Shown: positions 18,217 through 26,175 of the stretch, in pieces
Layout of the letters: each line of letters opens with the position of its first letter
Position numbering within the stretch: the stretch's first letter is position 1
Assembly (NCBI GenBank): GCA_905235115.1
Contig: CAJOKT010000018.1
Coordinates: 1-39,454 of the forward strand
DNA: 39,454 nt
Source: an uncultured Peptostreptococcaceae bacterium
GTDB taxonomy: Bacteria > Bacillota > Clostridia > Peptostreptococcales > Anaerovoracaceae
Direction: 5' to 3'
Program-made: the position numbers and the translations under genes
Notes under the pieces: model-generated
Database searches by the model: none
Told to the model about the DNA's origin: nothing
Seen by the model: the letters and a program-made list of their open reading frames with translations, nothing else

Positions 18217-18222
18217 ATTATA
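18217..18222 (-). promoter_or_regulatory. -10 element (TATAAT) of the paaK-ACT operon
   Basis: A perfect TATAAT on the minus strand, about 70 bases before the GTG of paaK. The upstream -35 region is A/T-rich and lacks a clear TTGACA. The ~65-base leader contains a small GCGCC/GGCG hairpin. Confidence 0.55.
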
Positions 18223-18297
18223 GTACTTTTCAACAAAAAATAAAGTGTTGTTTTGGTTTTTTGAACATATTTTTTTGAAGCTCATGCGGCGCGGGCC

Positions 18298-18404
18298 AGC
18301 GAATGTTAATGCAGTAACGAACTTTACACCAAAACAGTTTTTTTCACTTGTTTCATCCGCAAACCACACCATATTTATTAAAAGGCGGATAAATTGTACC
18401 CTAC
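18298..18404. repeat. Intergenic repeat copy A (related to 19460-19567)
   Basis: It aligns with copy B in the same orientation; both share TGTTTCATCCGCAAA and CTAAAAGGCGGAT-like blocks. The ATCCGC/GCGGAT arms form an inverted repeat with a ~27-base loop. It lies between the terminator of the PD-(D/E)XK-like gene and the paaK promoter. On the minus strand both copies keep one open frame over ~34 codons with related peptides (FADETSEKNCFG here). Confidence 0.75.
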
Positions 18405-18423
18405 CCTTGAACAATCATAATGC

Positions 18424-18454
18424 ATGCCCCCTCCGGACGAGCCGGAGGGGGCAT
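18424..18454 (-). terminator. Strong GC hairpin terminator of the PD-(D/E)XK-like gene
   Basis: ATGCCCCCTCCGG, five-base loop, CCGGAGGGGGCAT: 13 bp perfect, 12 bases after the stop. Only a weak U-rich stretch follows (TATGATTGTT). The stem also works on the plus strand, but no gene there reads into it. Confidence 0.7.
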
Positions 18455-18466
18455 ATCAGATGTACT

Positions 18467-19303
18467 TCACTGCCACATGATATTATGTTTGATCATATCC
18501 ATCACTACTTCAGAATCAAGAATGCCGTTAACGTCATCAGTGATATAGAACAGAGTATCGTTAAGCACGTATCCGTTCCTCCAGTAGAGCATGAACTTTT
18601 TGAAATTGCTTTCAGCGTAGGTCCTGTCACCCAGCATGCCGAGATATTCCAGGATTACTTCCTTTCCGTCGGGCCTTCTGATAATGAAGTCCGGACAGCG
18701 GGTCACCCTTCTGCCGTTCTCATCTGTCAGGGTGATGACCTCCTCGTAACGGAAGGGCACACCCAGGTAGACCAGAATGTTATAGATGATGAGTTCGCCC
18801 TTCGAGCGCACTCTGGTACCGTCGCAGGTCACGAATGCTTCGCGGGAAAGCACCGGACGGCTGCTGTGCCTGTAGGGTGCCCTGCGCCAGTCTGCGTCTG
18901 ACATGAAAGCGGGATTTTTATTGACGCTCCCGGTGTGATCCACATGGGCAGGCTTCAGCTGAGAATCGATGGACTGCGGATCAAATGCGCGGAATTCCTC
19001 CCGCGCGACCCTGAGCATCTTTTTCACCGCCAGCCTGTCCTTCAGCAGCACCTCGTAAAGAGTCCGCGTAAATATCTGTGATTTAAAAGCTATCACAGCC
19101 GGAGATCGATCTCCGCCAATGTATTTTGACCTGCGCCTGCCATCCACATATTTTACCAGATCGTAGCCCGGACGGTCCGGTTCGCCTCGCTTCCTCAGCA
19201 TCCCTCCGGGGTGCATGGGCGGAGTTCCATCCTCCAGCCGGTCTAACATAAAGGCAATGAGATCCAGCACATCTTCCAAATACTTAACAACGTCCGCAAA
19301 CAT
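18467..19303 (-). CDS. PD-(D/E)XK-nuclease-like protein of unknown role
   Basis: I choose ATG 19303 (278 aa) because AGGAG lies five bases upstream; a longer frame to 19369 has no RBS. Residues 1-110 are helical and charged. The C-terminal part has the layout of a PD-(D/E)XK fold: RSKGELIIYNILVYLG (E170), CPDFIIRR (D205), VILEYLGM (E219), then an aromatic/Lys-rich helix (FKKFMLYWRNGY). I recognise this arrangement from uncharacterised Clostridia proteins with the pattern ...PDF...E-x-x-GM...Y..K...Y..NGY. The usual Lys of the E-x-K motif is replaced by leucine (EYL), so catalysis is uncertain. It has its own promoter and terminator and is not near recombination genes. DNA processing or defence is possible but not shown. 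Confidence 0.6.
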   Translation of the reverse strand: MFADVVKYLEDVLDLIAFMLDRLEDGTPPMHPGGMLRKRGEPDRPGYDLVKYVDGRRRSKYIGGDRSPAVIAFKSQIFTRTLYEVLLKDRLAVKKMLRVAREEFRAFDPQSIDSQLKPAHVDHTGSVNKNPAFMSDADWRRAPYRHSSRPVLSREAFVTCDGTRVRSKGELIIYNILVYLGVPFRYEEVITLTDENGRRVTRCPDFIIRRPDGKEVILEYLGMLGDRTYAESNFKKFMLYWRNGYVLNDTLFYITDDVNGILDSEVVMDMIKHNIMWQ

Positions 19304-19374
19304 CTCTTCTCCTCTTCTCCATATTTGCAGCATGGTAAGCATATAACGTGCGGCTCCGTGAGCCGCCAACGCTC

Positions 19375-19403
19375 ATGATATACTATTCCGGCGGATTAAT
19401 CAA
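19375..19403 (-). promoter_or_regulatory. Promoter TTGATT-17-TATCAT for the PD-(D/E)XK-like gene
   Basis: The -35 TTGATT is at 19403-19398 and the -10 TATCAT at 19380-19375 (minus strand), 17 bases apart. A 7-bp hairpin (GCGGCTC/GAGCCGC, 19350-19366) sits near the 5' end of the transcript, before the RBS. Confidence 0.55.
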
Positions 19404-19459
19404 TGTGCTGAAATTGTATACGATTCAGTCCATGTGGCACATACGCAGCAAGTCCGGGC

Positions 19460-19567
19460 ATCCGAATCGTTATTAAATTCACTACTTTTGCGCCAAAACG
19501 ATTTTTTGCGCCTGTTTCATCCGCAAAACACTCTTTTTTCACTAAAAGGCGGATCAATTGTTCCTCA
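19460..19567. repeat. Intergenic repeat copy B (related to 18298-18404)
   Basis: It contains the same 15-base block TGTTTCATCCGCAAA (19513-19527) and the ATCCGC/GCGGAT arms as copy A. It sits between the gcv operon terminator and the promoter of the next gene. The minus-strand peptide is IRLLVKKECFADETGAKN; copy A reads IRLLINMVWFADETSEKN, in register and without indels. The rest of the 19304-19686 gap holds only the promoter, hairpin and terminator listed here. Confidence 0.75.
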
Positions 19568-19631
19568 CCAAAAACAATATCAAAAAACATACCTTTTCTG
19601 CCCCGCTCAAGCAGGGATGCAGCGCCGCCCG

Positions 19632-19672
19632 CAAAAAAACACAAACGCGCCCCCTTCCGCGGAAGGGGGCGC
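19632..19672 (-). terminator. Intrinsic terminator of the gcv operon
   Basis: GCGCCCCCTTCC (19647-19658), GC, GGAAGGGGGCGC (19661-19672) is a 26-base perfect palindrome. On the minus strand it is followed by GTTTGTGTTTTTTT. It begins 14 bases after the gcvPB stop. Confidence 0.9.
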
Positions 19673-19686
19673 TCCGGACATTGATT

Positions 19687-21123
19687 TTACTCCCAGGTAT
19701 ATCTCACCACCGGGTGTCTTGCGGCCTCCACTTCATCGGGTCTTCCGATGACTGTGTCGTGGGGTGCGCCGTGGAGATAGTCGGGGTCAGTGTGCGCGAT
19801 GTCGCAGATCTCGTGGAGCACGTCGATGCACTGGTCCAGGACTTCCTTGGGCTCCGTCTCGGTGGGCTCCACCATGAGAGCCTCGTGGACGATCAGCGGG
19901 AAATACATTGTAGGCGGGTGGATGCCGTAGTCCAGCATTCCCTTTGCGACGTCCAGGGCATTTACTCCTGTCTCCTTTACAAGCGGCGACAGGTCCATGA
20001 CGAACTCGTGCATGCAGGTGGTGTCGTAGGCCATCTTGAAGTCGTCTGAAAGCTTCACTCTCATGTAGTTGGCGTTCAGAACGGCATTAGACGATGCTTC
20101 GGGAATGCCCTCCTTACCCATCATGAGGATGTAGGTGAGCGCTCTGACCACCACCAGGAAGTTGCCGTTGAAGGCTTTCACCGATCCCATAGAGCCGGGG
20201 GCCTTGACCAGATCGAACTCGCCGTCAGCCTTCTCCTCGATGCAGAGGCCGGGAAGGTACCTGGCAAGGAATTTTTTGCAGCCCACCGGTCCTGCGCCGG
20301 GACCTCCGCCGCCGTGAGGGGTGGAGAAGGTTTTGTGCAGGTTGGAGTGGATGCAGTCGAATCCCATGTCTCCGGGACGGACGATGCCCATGACTGCGTT
20401 CAGGTTGGCTCCGTCATAGTAGCACAGGCCGCCTGCCTCGTGGACGATCTTGGTGATGTCCAGGATGTTCTTGTCGAACAGTCCAACGGTATTGGGGTTG
20501 GTCAGCATGAGGCCGGCTGTGTCCGGTCCCACCGCGGCACGCAGTGCGTCCAGATCCACGCAGCCGTCAGGCCCCGATGGTATGCTCACCACCTGGTAGC
20601 CGCACATGGCAGCCGAAGCCGGGTTGGTGCCGTGAGCAGAGTCAGGAACGATGATCTTGGTCCTTGCCATATCGCCTCTGTCGGTGTGGTAGGCCTTGAT
20701 CAGAAGCAGTCCCGTAAACTCGCCGTGAGCTCCGGCCGAAGGCTGCATGGTGAATGCATCCATTCCGGTTATCTCGCAGAGTGCATCCTCAGCCATCTTC
20801 ATGACCTTCAGGGCACCCTTCACCGTGGAAGGATCCTGGAGAGGATGAATGCGGTTGAAGCCTTTGAGGGCCGCCGCTTCCTCGTTTACCTTGGGATTGT
20901 ACTTCATGGTGCAGGAACCCAGCGGATAGAAGCCGTCGTTCACGCCGTGGGTGCGGCCTGCAAGTTTGGTATAGTGTCTTGAAATTTCGTTTTCCGAAAG
21001 CTCCGGCAGGTGCGGTGCGTCGGTGCGCCTGTACTTTTCGCCAAGTTCGACCTTCGGCACATCGCACTCAGGCAGCAGGGAAAGATGTCTTCCTTTCGAA
21101 CCGATCTCAAATATCAATTCCAT
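19687..21123 (-). CDS. gcvPB: Glycine dehydrogenase (decarboxylating) subunit 2
   Basis: 478 residues, the usual size of the C-terminal half of P-protein in organisms where it is split. It carries the PLP-binding lysine in SNLHKTFSTPHGGGGPGAGP (~K264), plus PSAGAHGEF, DSAHGTNPAS and DGANLNAVMG motifs that build the active site. Together with GcvPA it decarboxylates glycine and passes the aminomethyl group to lipoyl-GcvH in the cytosol. The start has AAAGGAGG before the ATG. It lies 16 bases after gcvPA and is the last gene of the operon. No dihydrolipoamide dehydrogenase (L-protein) is found here, so that partner must be elsewhere. Confidence 0.97.
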   Translation of the reverse strand: MELIFEIGSKGRHLSLLPECDVPKVELGEKYRRTDAPHLPELSENEISRHYTKLAGRTHGVNDGFYPLGSCTMKYNPKVNEEAAALKGFNRIHPLQDPSTVKGALKVMKMAEDALCEITGMDAFTMQPSAGAHGEFTGLLLIKAYHTDRGDMARTKIIVPDSAHGTNPASAAMCGYQVVSIPSGPDGCVDLDALRAAVGPDTAGLMLTNPNTVGLFDKNILDITKIVHEAGGLCYYDGANLNAVMGIVRPGDMGFDCIHSNLHKTFSTPHGGGGPGAGPVGCKKFLARYLPGLCIEEKADGEFDLVKAPGSMGSVKAFNGNFLVVVRALTYILMMGKEGIPEASSNAVLNANYMRVKLSDDFKMAYDTTCMHEFVMDLSPLVKETGVNALDVAKGMLDYGIHPPTMYFPLIVHEALMVEPTETEPKEVLDQCIDVLHEICDIAHTDPDYLHGAPHDTVIGRPDEVEAARHPVVRYTWE

Positions 21124-21139
21124 CTTGGTCCTCCTTTCC

Positions 21140-22462
21140 CTACATCAGGCTGCGGACTGTATCCGCAACCTCCAGAATGGCGCTTCTGGAGTTGACTTCC
21201 GTAGCGCACCAGAGAACAGTCTCGGCGTCCAGGGGAAGTCCGCCCAGGATGCCCTTCTCGTCCAGAGCTGCCATGAGGGCTTCCGCTCCCATGGGACAGT
21301 CGGTAACGAATTCGTTGAAAAACTCTCCGGCGCAGTTCTTTTGCGTGAGTCCGGCCTTCACCAGCTCATCACGCAAAAAATGTGCCTTGGCCATGCTCTG
21401 CTCCGCCACTTCTTTCATGCCGTCCGGCCCCATGGAAGCCATGTAGACCGAAGCGGTCAGGGCGCAGAGATCCTGATTGGAACAGATGTTGGAACTGGCC
21501 TTTTCGCGGCGGATGTGCTGCTCTCTGGCCTGCAGGGTCAGAACGTAAGCGCGTCTTCCGTCGTGGTCCTTGGTCTCGCCCACGATCCTGCCGGGAAGTT
21601 TCCTCATCATGTCAGTGGTGGTTGCCATGATGCCCACGTAGGGTCCGCCGAAGGCTATGGGCATGCCCAGGGGCTGACCGTCGCCCACCGCGATGTCTGC
21701 TCCCAGTTCTCTGGGTGTCTTGATGACAGCCTGGGCTATGGGGTCGATGCCCAGCACCAGCTTGGCGCCTGCGCCGTGAACGATCTCTGCTATGGCCTCC
21801 ACATCCTCCAGATTGCCGTAGTAGTTGGGGCTTTCCACATAGAAGCACGCAGCCTCGGGATCTTCTGCCAGCACCTTCTTCAGGTCCTCCAGATCTGTAA
21901 GTCCGTCAGCCTCTCCAACCGTCACCAGCCTGGTGTTGGAGCCGAAGCAATATGTTCCCATGACCTCCAGGACCTTTGGATCCGTGGTGGCGGAGACGTA
22001 AGCGGCCTTGTGCTTCCTGTCGATGCACATGGGGATGGATTCCGCGGCAGCTGTAGCCCCATCGTAGTGAGAGGCGTTTGACACGTCCATCCCCGTCAGT
22101 TCGCAGACCATGGTCTGGAACTCAAAGATGGACTGCAGAATACCCTGGCTGATCTCAGCCTGATAGGGTGTGTAAGCGGTAAGGAATTCCTCCTTTGAGG
22201 TGACGCTCTTCACGATGGCCGGGATGTAGTGATCATAGCTTCCCGCGCCCCGGAAGATCTCTCTGTACACCTTGTTACAGGCGGCCAGGTCCTCCATCAC
22301 CTTCAGGGCTTCCATTTCGCTTAAGCCGGATGGCAGGTCCAGTGGTTTTCTGAGCCGGACCTCCTCCGGGATAACGGAAAACATGTCATCGAAACTTTCG
22401 TATCCGGCTTCTCTGAGCATCTGTTCCCGTTCTTCCTTGGTATTGGGTACGAAAGAACCCAT
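21140..22462 (-). CDS. gcvPA: Glycine dehydrogenase (decarboxylating) subunit 1
   Basis: 440 residues, the length expected for the N-terminal half of P-protein. Family motifs are MGSFVPNT at the start, SFLGAG-equivalent FRGAGSYDHYIPAI, TAYTPYQAEISQGILQ and ASHYDGATAAAE, and a VAVGDGQPLG-like segment. It is the partner of GcvPB in the heterotetrameric glycine decarboxylase. The RBS GCAGGAGGA precedes the ATG. Spacing of 16 bases from both gcvH and gcvPB shows co-transcription. No truncation or missing segment was noticed. Confidence 0.97.
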   Translation of the reverse strand: MGSFVPNTKEEREQMLREAGYESFDDMFSVIPEEVRLRKPLDLPSGLSEMEALKVMEDLAACNKVYREIFRGAGSYDHYIPAIVKSVTSKEEFLTAYTPYQAEISQGILQSIFEFQTMVCELTGMDVSNASHYDGATAAAESIPMCIDRKHKAAYVSATTDPKVLEVMGTYCFGSNTRLVTVGEADGLTDLEDLKKVLAEDPEAACFYVESPNYYGNLEDVEAIAEIVHGAGAKLVLGIDPIAQAVIKTPRELGADIAVGDGQPLGMPIAFGGPYVGIMATTTDMMRKLPGRIVGETKDHDGRRAYVLTLQAREQHIRREKASSNICSNQDLCALTASVYMASMGPDGMKEVAEQSMAKAHFLRDELVKAGLTQKNCAGEFFNEFVTDCPMGAEALMAALDEKGILGGLPLDAETVLWCATEVNSRSAILEVADTVRSLM

Positions 22463-22478
22463 GTCGATCCTCCTGCTG

Positions 22479-22850
22479 TTAAGCTTTTTCTTCCTCTACG
22501 AATGTGTTGTATTCGTCTTCTGAAAGCATATCTTCGTGATATGTGATCTCGCCTACCTTGACGAACCATGCGTCATAGGGTGCATCGTTTATTAGCTCCG
22601 GTGCGTCAAGCAGTTCCTCGTTGATCTCGAGAACTGTGCCGGATACGGGTGACATGATGTCAGATACAGCCTTTACGGACTCCACGTCAGCAAAAGCATC
22701 CCCTGCCGTGATCTCATCACCTGCTTCGGGAAGATTGACAAAGACCAGCTGTCCCAGCTCTTCCTGCGCAAAATTTGTGATTCCGATGGTTACGGTGTTG
22801 TCATCTCCTTCAAGGAGCCATTCATGTGTTTTTGTAAAGAATAAAGCCAT
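22479..22850 (-). CDS. gcvH: Glycine cleavage system H protein (lipoyl carrier)
   Basis: 123 residues. The lipoylation site is the lysine in DVESVKAVSDIMSP (K60), in the standard ESVKA context. The N-terminal THEWL motif is normal. It shuttles the aminomethyl intermediate among P-, T- and L-proteins. The RBS is GGAGGA before the ATG. It lies between gcvT (49 bases) and gcvPA (16 bases). A lipoate ligase or synthase is not encoded in the window. Confidence 0.97.
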   Translation of the reverse strand: MALFFTKTHEWLLEGDDNTVTIGITNFAQEELGQLVFVNLPEAGDEITAGDAFADVESVKAVSDIMSPVSGTVLEINEELLDAPELINDAPYDAWFVKVGEITYHEDMLSEDEYNTFVEEEKA

Positions 22851-22899
22851 TTGTGATTCCTCCGATCAAAATATTTTGCTGCCGGGTCTTGCCCGATCA

Positions 22900-23988
22900 T
22901 TACCTCTTGTAGAACTGCGACTTGACGATCTCGCACTCCACTCTTCTGCCTCTCACGTCGACCTCTACCTTGGTGCCGATCTCCCTGTGATCAGCGTCCA
23001 CCAGTGCGTTGGCGTATGCGCCGTTCAGGAAGGGACAGAATGTTCCGGATGTGGTGACGCCGATCTTTTCCCCGTCCAGGAAAACATCCTGGTGCTCTCT
23101 CACGATGCCTCTTCCGGTGACCTTCAGACCCACCTTGCGGCGCTTCGGTGCTCCCATGGCCTCAAGGGCGGCCTTGCCGATGAAGTCTTCCTTGTCCATC
23201 TTGACGAAGATGCCAAGACCTGCCTCCTTCGGGGAGATGGTGTCGTCCATCTCGTGGCCGTAAAGGGGCATTCCGGCTTCCAGCCTCAGGGTATCTCTGG
23301 CTCCGAGACCGCAGGGCATGATACCCTCTTCAGCTCCGGCTTCCATCAGGGCCTCCCAGACGACGGGCGCCTTGTCCCAGGGCATGTAGATCTCAACTCC
23401 GTCCTCTCCGGTGTAACCGGTGGTGGATATCATGGCTTCCGTCCCGCAGAGAGGGACATCGAATACGCATGCATAGTATTCGGAGGGGATGTCCTCGGGT
23501 CTCACCAGCTTCAGCAGGACCTGCTTGGCCAGAGGCCCCTGGAGAGCGATCTGACCGACGCAGGCGGAGATGTCGGTGATCTCCGCATCACCTGTTTTGT
23601 GGGCCAGGATCCAGTTGTAGTCCTTGTCCTTGTTGGCAGCGTTCACCACCAGAAGATACTCTTCGTCGTTCTTCTTGTAGGCGATGAGGTCGTCCACCAC
23701 TCCGCCCTCTTCATTGCACATGGGGCTGTATCTGGCCTGTCCGTCATGCATGACGCTGAAGTCATTGGTAAGGAGGAGATTGAGGTTCTTAAGAGCATCC
23801 GGTCCCTTGACCACGATCTCTCCCATGTGGGAAACATCGAACATTCCGACCTTGGTCCTCACGTTCATGTGCTCGTCGATGACTCCCTTGTACTGGACCG
23901 GCATGTACCATCCGGCAAAAGGCACCATCTTCCCACCATACTTGACATGTGTGTCGCAAAGTGATGTTTTCTTTAATTCTTCAGTCAT
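22900..23988 (-). CDS. gcvT: Aminomethyltransferase (glycine cleavage T protein)
   Basis: 362 residues, full family length. The N-terminal motif is KYGGKMVPFAGWYMPVQY. The folate-binding Asp lies in the ANALVDADHR/TNDFSVMHDGQARY-type region, and FDVSHMGE, STTGYTGEDGVEIY and GARDTLRLEAGMPLYGHE are diagnostic. It transfers the methylene group from H-protein to tetrahydrofolate and releases ammonia. The RBS AAGGAGG precedes the ATG. No glycine riboswitch is present in the 45-base gap to the upstream gene, so expression seems to depend on the distal operon promoter. Confidence 0.96.
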   Translation of the reverse strand: MTEELKKTSLCDTHVKYGGKMVPFAGWYMPVQYKGVIDEHMNVRTKVGMFDVSHMGEIVVKGPDALKNLNLLLTNDFSVMHDGQARYSPMCNEEGGVVDDLIAYKKNDEEYLLVVNAANKDKDYNWILAHKTGDAEITDISACVGQIALQGPLAKQVLLKLVRPEDIPSEYYACVFDVPLCGTEAMISTTGYTGEDGVEIYMPWDKAPVVWEALMEAGAEEGIMPCGLGARDTLRLEAGMPLYGHEMDDTISPKEAGLGIFVKMDKEDFIGKAALEAMGAPKRRKVGLKVTGRGIVREHQDVFLDGEKIGVTTSGTFCPFLNGAYANALVDADHREIGTKVEVDVRGRRVECEIVKSQFYKR

Positions 23989-24033
23989 ATGTTCCTCCTT
24001 ATCAAAAGTGTTCTCTATCTAAACATCAAAGAA

Positions 24034-24972
24034 TCATTTCTTTCTTTTCTCTTCCTTTTCTTTGGCTCGCTTGTCATTGATCGTCTGCATGTGCTCGGCG
24101 GTTATGAGCTCCACGCCGTTTTCCTTTGCCCAGTCCACGCATCCCCTGAGCACCATGGGAAGGAAAACTCTGGGCACGTTCAGCACCATCTTTAAGGCAT
24201 CGTCCGTAAACTTCACCTTGTCGTCGGCGCGGTCCGCGGCGTACCTCACGGACTCAAGGCTGGCCTCCCTTACGGGAAGGAGCTCCGCCCTCATGCGGCG
24301 GCCTCTGTGGTACCAGAAGTTTTTGCTGTCCCTGTATCCGTAGTCCACCGGAAGTCTGGGAAAGTCTCCGGCCTTCACCCCGTTTATTATGGCATCGGCG
24401 TATCTCTTCTTCATGAGGATGCGGTCCACCCTCAGGATGAAGTGGGCCCCGAACTTGCTGGTGATCCCGTTGAAATCGTGGTAGGGCGGCTCGTAGCCGT
24501 TCAGTTCTCCCGCCTTGTCAGAGGCGGCTCCATCCAGTTCCCTCATCCAGGTGCACTCGATGACCTGGATGGCGTCGGTGAGCACCATGGGTCTCATGTC
24601 ACCGGGATCCTCCTCCTGGATCTGGCTCTTCTCCATGGGGAGGCTGAAGCAGGGCATCTTGTCCTCCGGAGTGTCTCCCGGCCAGCTGAGCTTCACCAGT
24701 TCCTTGAAGTACCTTGGATCATCGGGCAGAAAATTTATGGCGCACTTCCCTGTCCTGAGTATGTGCTGCGCAGTGTTGGAAGAGTTCCTGCACTGCAGCA
24801 GCATGGCGTAATAGTCCCTGCCCGCCACGTAATACGGCTGGATCAGAGAATATGGCCCCACCGACGTGGATCCGTCCTCGCAGAGGGTGGATACGGCCAC
24901 CGTCGGCATCGGGAAAAACAGTGAAGTCTGGTAAAAGTTATCCACTATCCTTAAATTTTCAAAACTGCTCAT
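24034..24972 (-). CDS. Flavin-reductase-like FMN-binding protein with C-terminal PCP_red-like domain
   Basis: 312 residues from ATG 24972, which has AAGGAGG four bases upstream (a longer GTG frame to 24993 would overlap that RBS). Residues ~1-210 resemble the FMN-binding split-barrel flavin reductase fold (PF01613-like): FPMPTVAVSTLCEDG, VGPYSLIQPYYV, SSNTAQHILRTGKCAINFLP. Residues ~255-296 (FTDDALKMVLNVPRVFLPMV...CVDWAKENGVELITAEHM) match the small PCP_red pattern (W/F-t-x-e-A-x3-L-x-x-v-P-x-x-x-R...A...G...I-T). That pattern is known from light-independent protochlorophyllide reductase B and some nitroreductase-type proteins. The tail is Lys/Glu-rich. It probably binds FMN and acts in a redox step; substrate and link to glycine cleavage are unknown. 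Confidence 0.7.
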   Translation of the reverse strand: MSSFENLRIVDNFYQTSLFFPMPTVAVSTLCEDGSTSVGPYSLIQPYYVAGRDYYAMLLQCRNSSNTAQHILRTGKCAINFLPDDPRYFKELVKLSWPGDTPEDKMPCFSLPMEKSQIQEEDPGDMRPMVLTDAIQVIECTWMRELDGAASDKAGELNGYEPPYHDFNGITSKFGAHFILRVDRILMKKRYADAIINGVKAGDFPRLPVDYGYRDSKNFWYHRGRRMRAELLPVREASLESVRYAADRADDKVKFTDDALKMVLNVPRVFLPMVLRGCVDWAKENGVELITAEHMQTINDKRAKEKEEKRKK

Positions 24973-25021
24973 CTTTCCTCCTTTGAGTCTCACTCAGCAG
25001 ATCTTTTGCTCCCGGTCCGGC

Positions 25022-26155
25022 CTATTCGGGGATCTCCGACAGGTCCTTCAGGTTGTCGACTATGGCTGCCATGTCGTACCTGCGGCCCATCTGGTCGCAG
25101 TTCTGATAAAGTGACTGGGAAGCGAAGTTGCCTTCCACAACGATCCAGCCATTGTCCGTATGGGCCAGGTCCCAGCCCACGTAGCGGACCCTGGGTGTGA
25201 TGGGTGCCAGCTTGCGGCCCAGTTCCAGTGCCTGATCCCAGTCGGGCACCCGGAAGCCGGGGATCACCGTGCCCGAATCCGGATGGATGTAGTACACCTC
25301 TCCGGTCTCTGTGGCGCCGTTGGTCCTTACTATGCCCGTCTTTTCATCCACCTGCACGAACATGCCGCCGGAGCCGCCGTTGTCCACGAAGCTGCCGTTC
25401 CGGCCTATCTTCATCCAGGGGAATTTATATATGACCTCTCCGTCGTCTCCAAGGAGAGTCATGAGCCTCAGGGTATTGACGGAGGACGGATTCAGCGATG
25501 CCATCTTCTTGCTCTGGCGGATCAGTTCCTCAAGGATCAGTCCCCCCTTGTCCAGGGTATTCAGTTCCGCCATAAGGTGGGCGAAAAGCGAATCCATGGA
25601 TGGATAGTCCGAGGAATCCACCTTCTCCACCGTGCGGCCCATGGCGCCGTACTCGCCTTTCTTTACGAATACCGGATTGTCCTTCACGAACTCGTTGAAA
25701 ACCGGCCTGTCCTCTTCAGACCCGATCCTCACAAGTTTTCGCCCGTAGAACTGCCCGTACTTCTCGTAGGTCTTCCACTTGTTGTTGAAAAGATCCAGGT
25801 ACGCGTAGTCGTTGAGCTTGTGCAGGTTGGCCACCGTCAGCTTGTCCGTAAGGAACGAATCCTTCTTCTGGGGCGAGCAGTCGCGGAACCTGAACATATA
25901 GTATTCATAAGGGAGGATCCCGTAGCTGAACATGTGGAAGATGATCTCCCTGCGGGCCTTCTTCACAGCCTTGGGGTCGTCCAGCCAGGCCTCGTTCCCC
26001 TTATAGTTTCTGATGGCTTCATCTATCTTCGGGGCATAGTAGTCGATCTTCTGCCTTCCCTTCAGTATGAACCAGTCTGTGAGCAGCGCCTTTGTGAGAG
26101 GCGTCTTTTCCATGGTCCTGTAAAATTTTTCCTGTCTCTTTGTAAGAAAATCCAT
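25022..26155 (-). CDS. ATP-grasp protein, sugar-transfer-associated type
   Basis: 377 residues. After a helical N-terminus (1-80), an ATP-grasp fold spans ~150-360. Visible motifs are VFVKKGEYGAMGRTV (nucleotide-binding Lys and flexible loop), LILEELIRQ, SVNTLRLMTLL, DNGGSGGMFVQVD and the metal-binding GWDLAHTDNGWIVVEGN. These fit the ATPgrasp_ST family (PF14397), often placed in polysaccharide or sugar-transfer gene clusters and of largely unknown reaction. The expected chemistry is ATP-dependent ligation of a carboxylate to a nucleophile. It sits 20 bases after the hydrolase gene, with GGAG before the ATG. The context (hydrolase, flavoprotein, gcv) does not point to a known pathway. Confidence 0.78.
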   Translation of the reverse strand: MDFLTKRQEKFYRTMEKTPLTKALLTDWFILKGRQKIDYYAPKIDEAIRNYKGNEAWLDDPKAVKKARREIIFHMFSYGILPYEYYMFRFRDCSPQKKDSFLTDKLTVANLHKLNDYAYLDLFNNKWKTYEKYGQFYGRKLVRIGSEEDRPVFNEFVKDNPVFVKKGEYGAMGRTVEKVDSSDYPSMDSLFAHLMAELNTLDKGGLILEELIRQSKKMASLNPSSVNTLRLMTLLGDDGEVIYKFPWMKIGRNGSFVDNGGSGGMFVQVDEKTGIVRTNGATETGEVYYIHPDSGTVIPGFRVPDWDQALELGRKLAPITPRVRYVGWDLAHTDNGWIVVEGNFASQSLYQNCDQMGRRYDMAAIVDNLKDLSEIPE

Positions 26156-26175
26156 TTATTTCTCCGCTTAAGGTC

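Noticed and set aside
18172-18414. Small minus-strand gene encoding FADETSEKN peptide
   Set aside because: It runs through the paaK promoter and leader, lacks an RBS and its conserved part is the intergenic repeat; treated as repeat, not as a gene.
19396-19644. Small minus-strand gene encoding FADETGAKN peptide
   Set aside because: It begins inside the gcv terminator region without RBS; the shared peptide is described under the repeat.
22621-23964. 447-residue plus-strand frame
   Set aside because: Antisense to gcvT and gcvH, which have full motifs and ribosome binding sites.
23989-24033. Glycine riboswitch in front of gcvT
   Set aside because: The gap is only 45 bases and too short; no aptamer motif is present there or upstream of the operon promoter.
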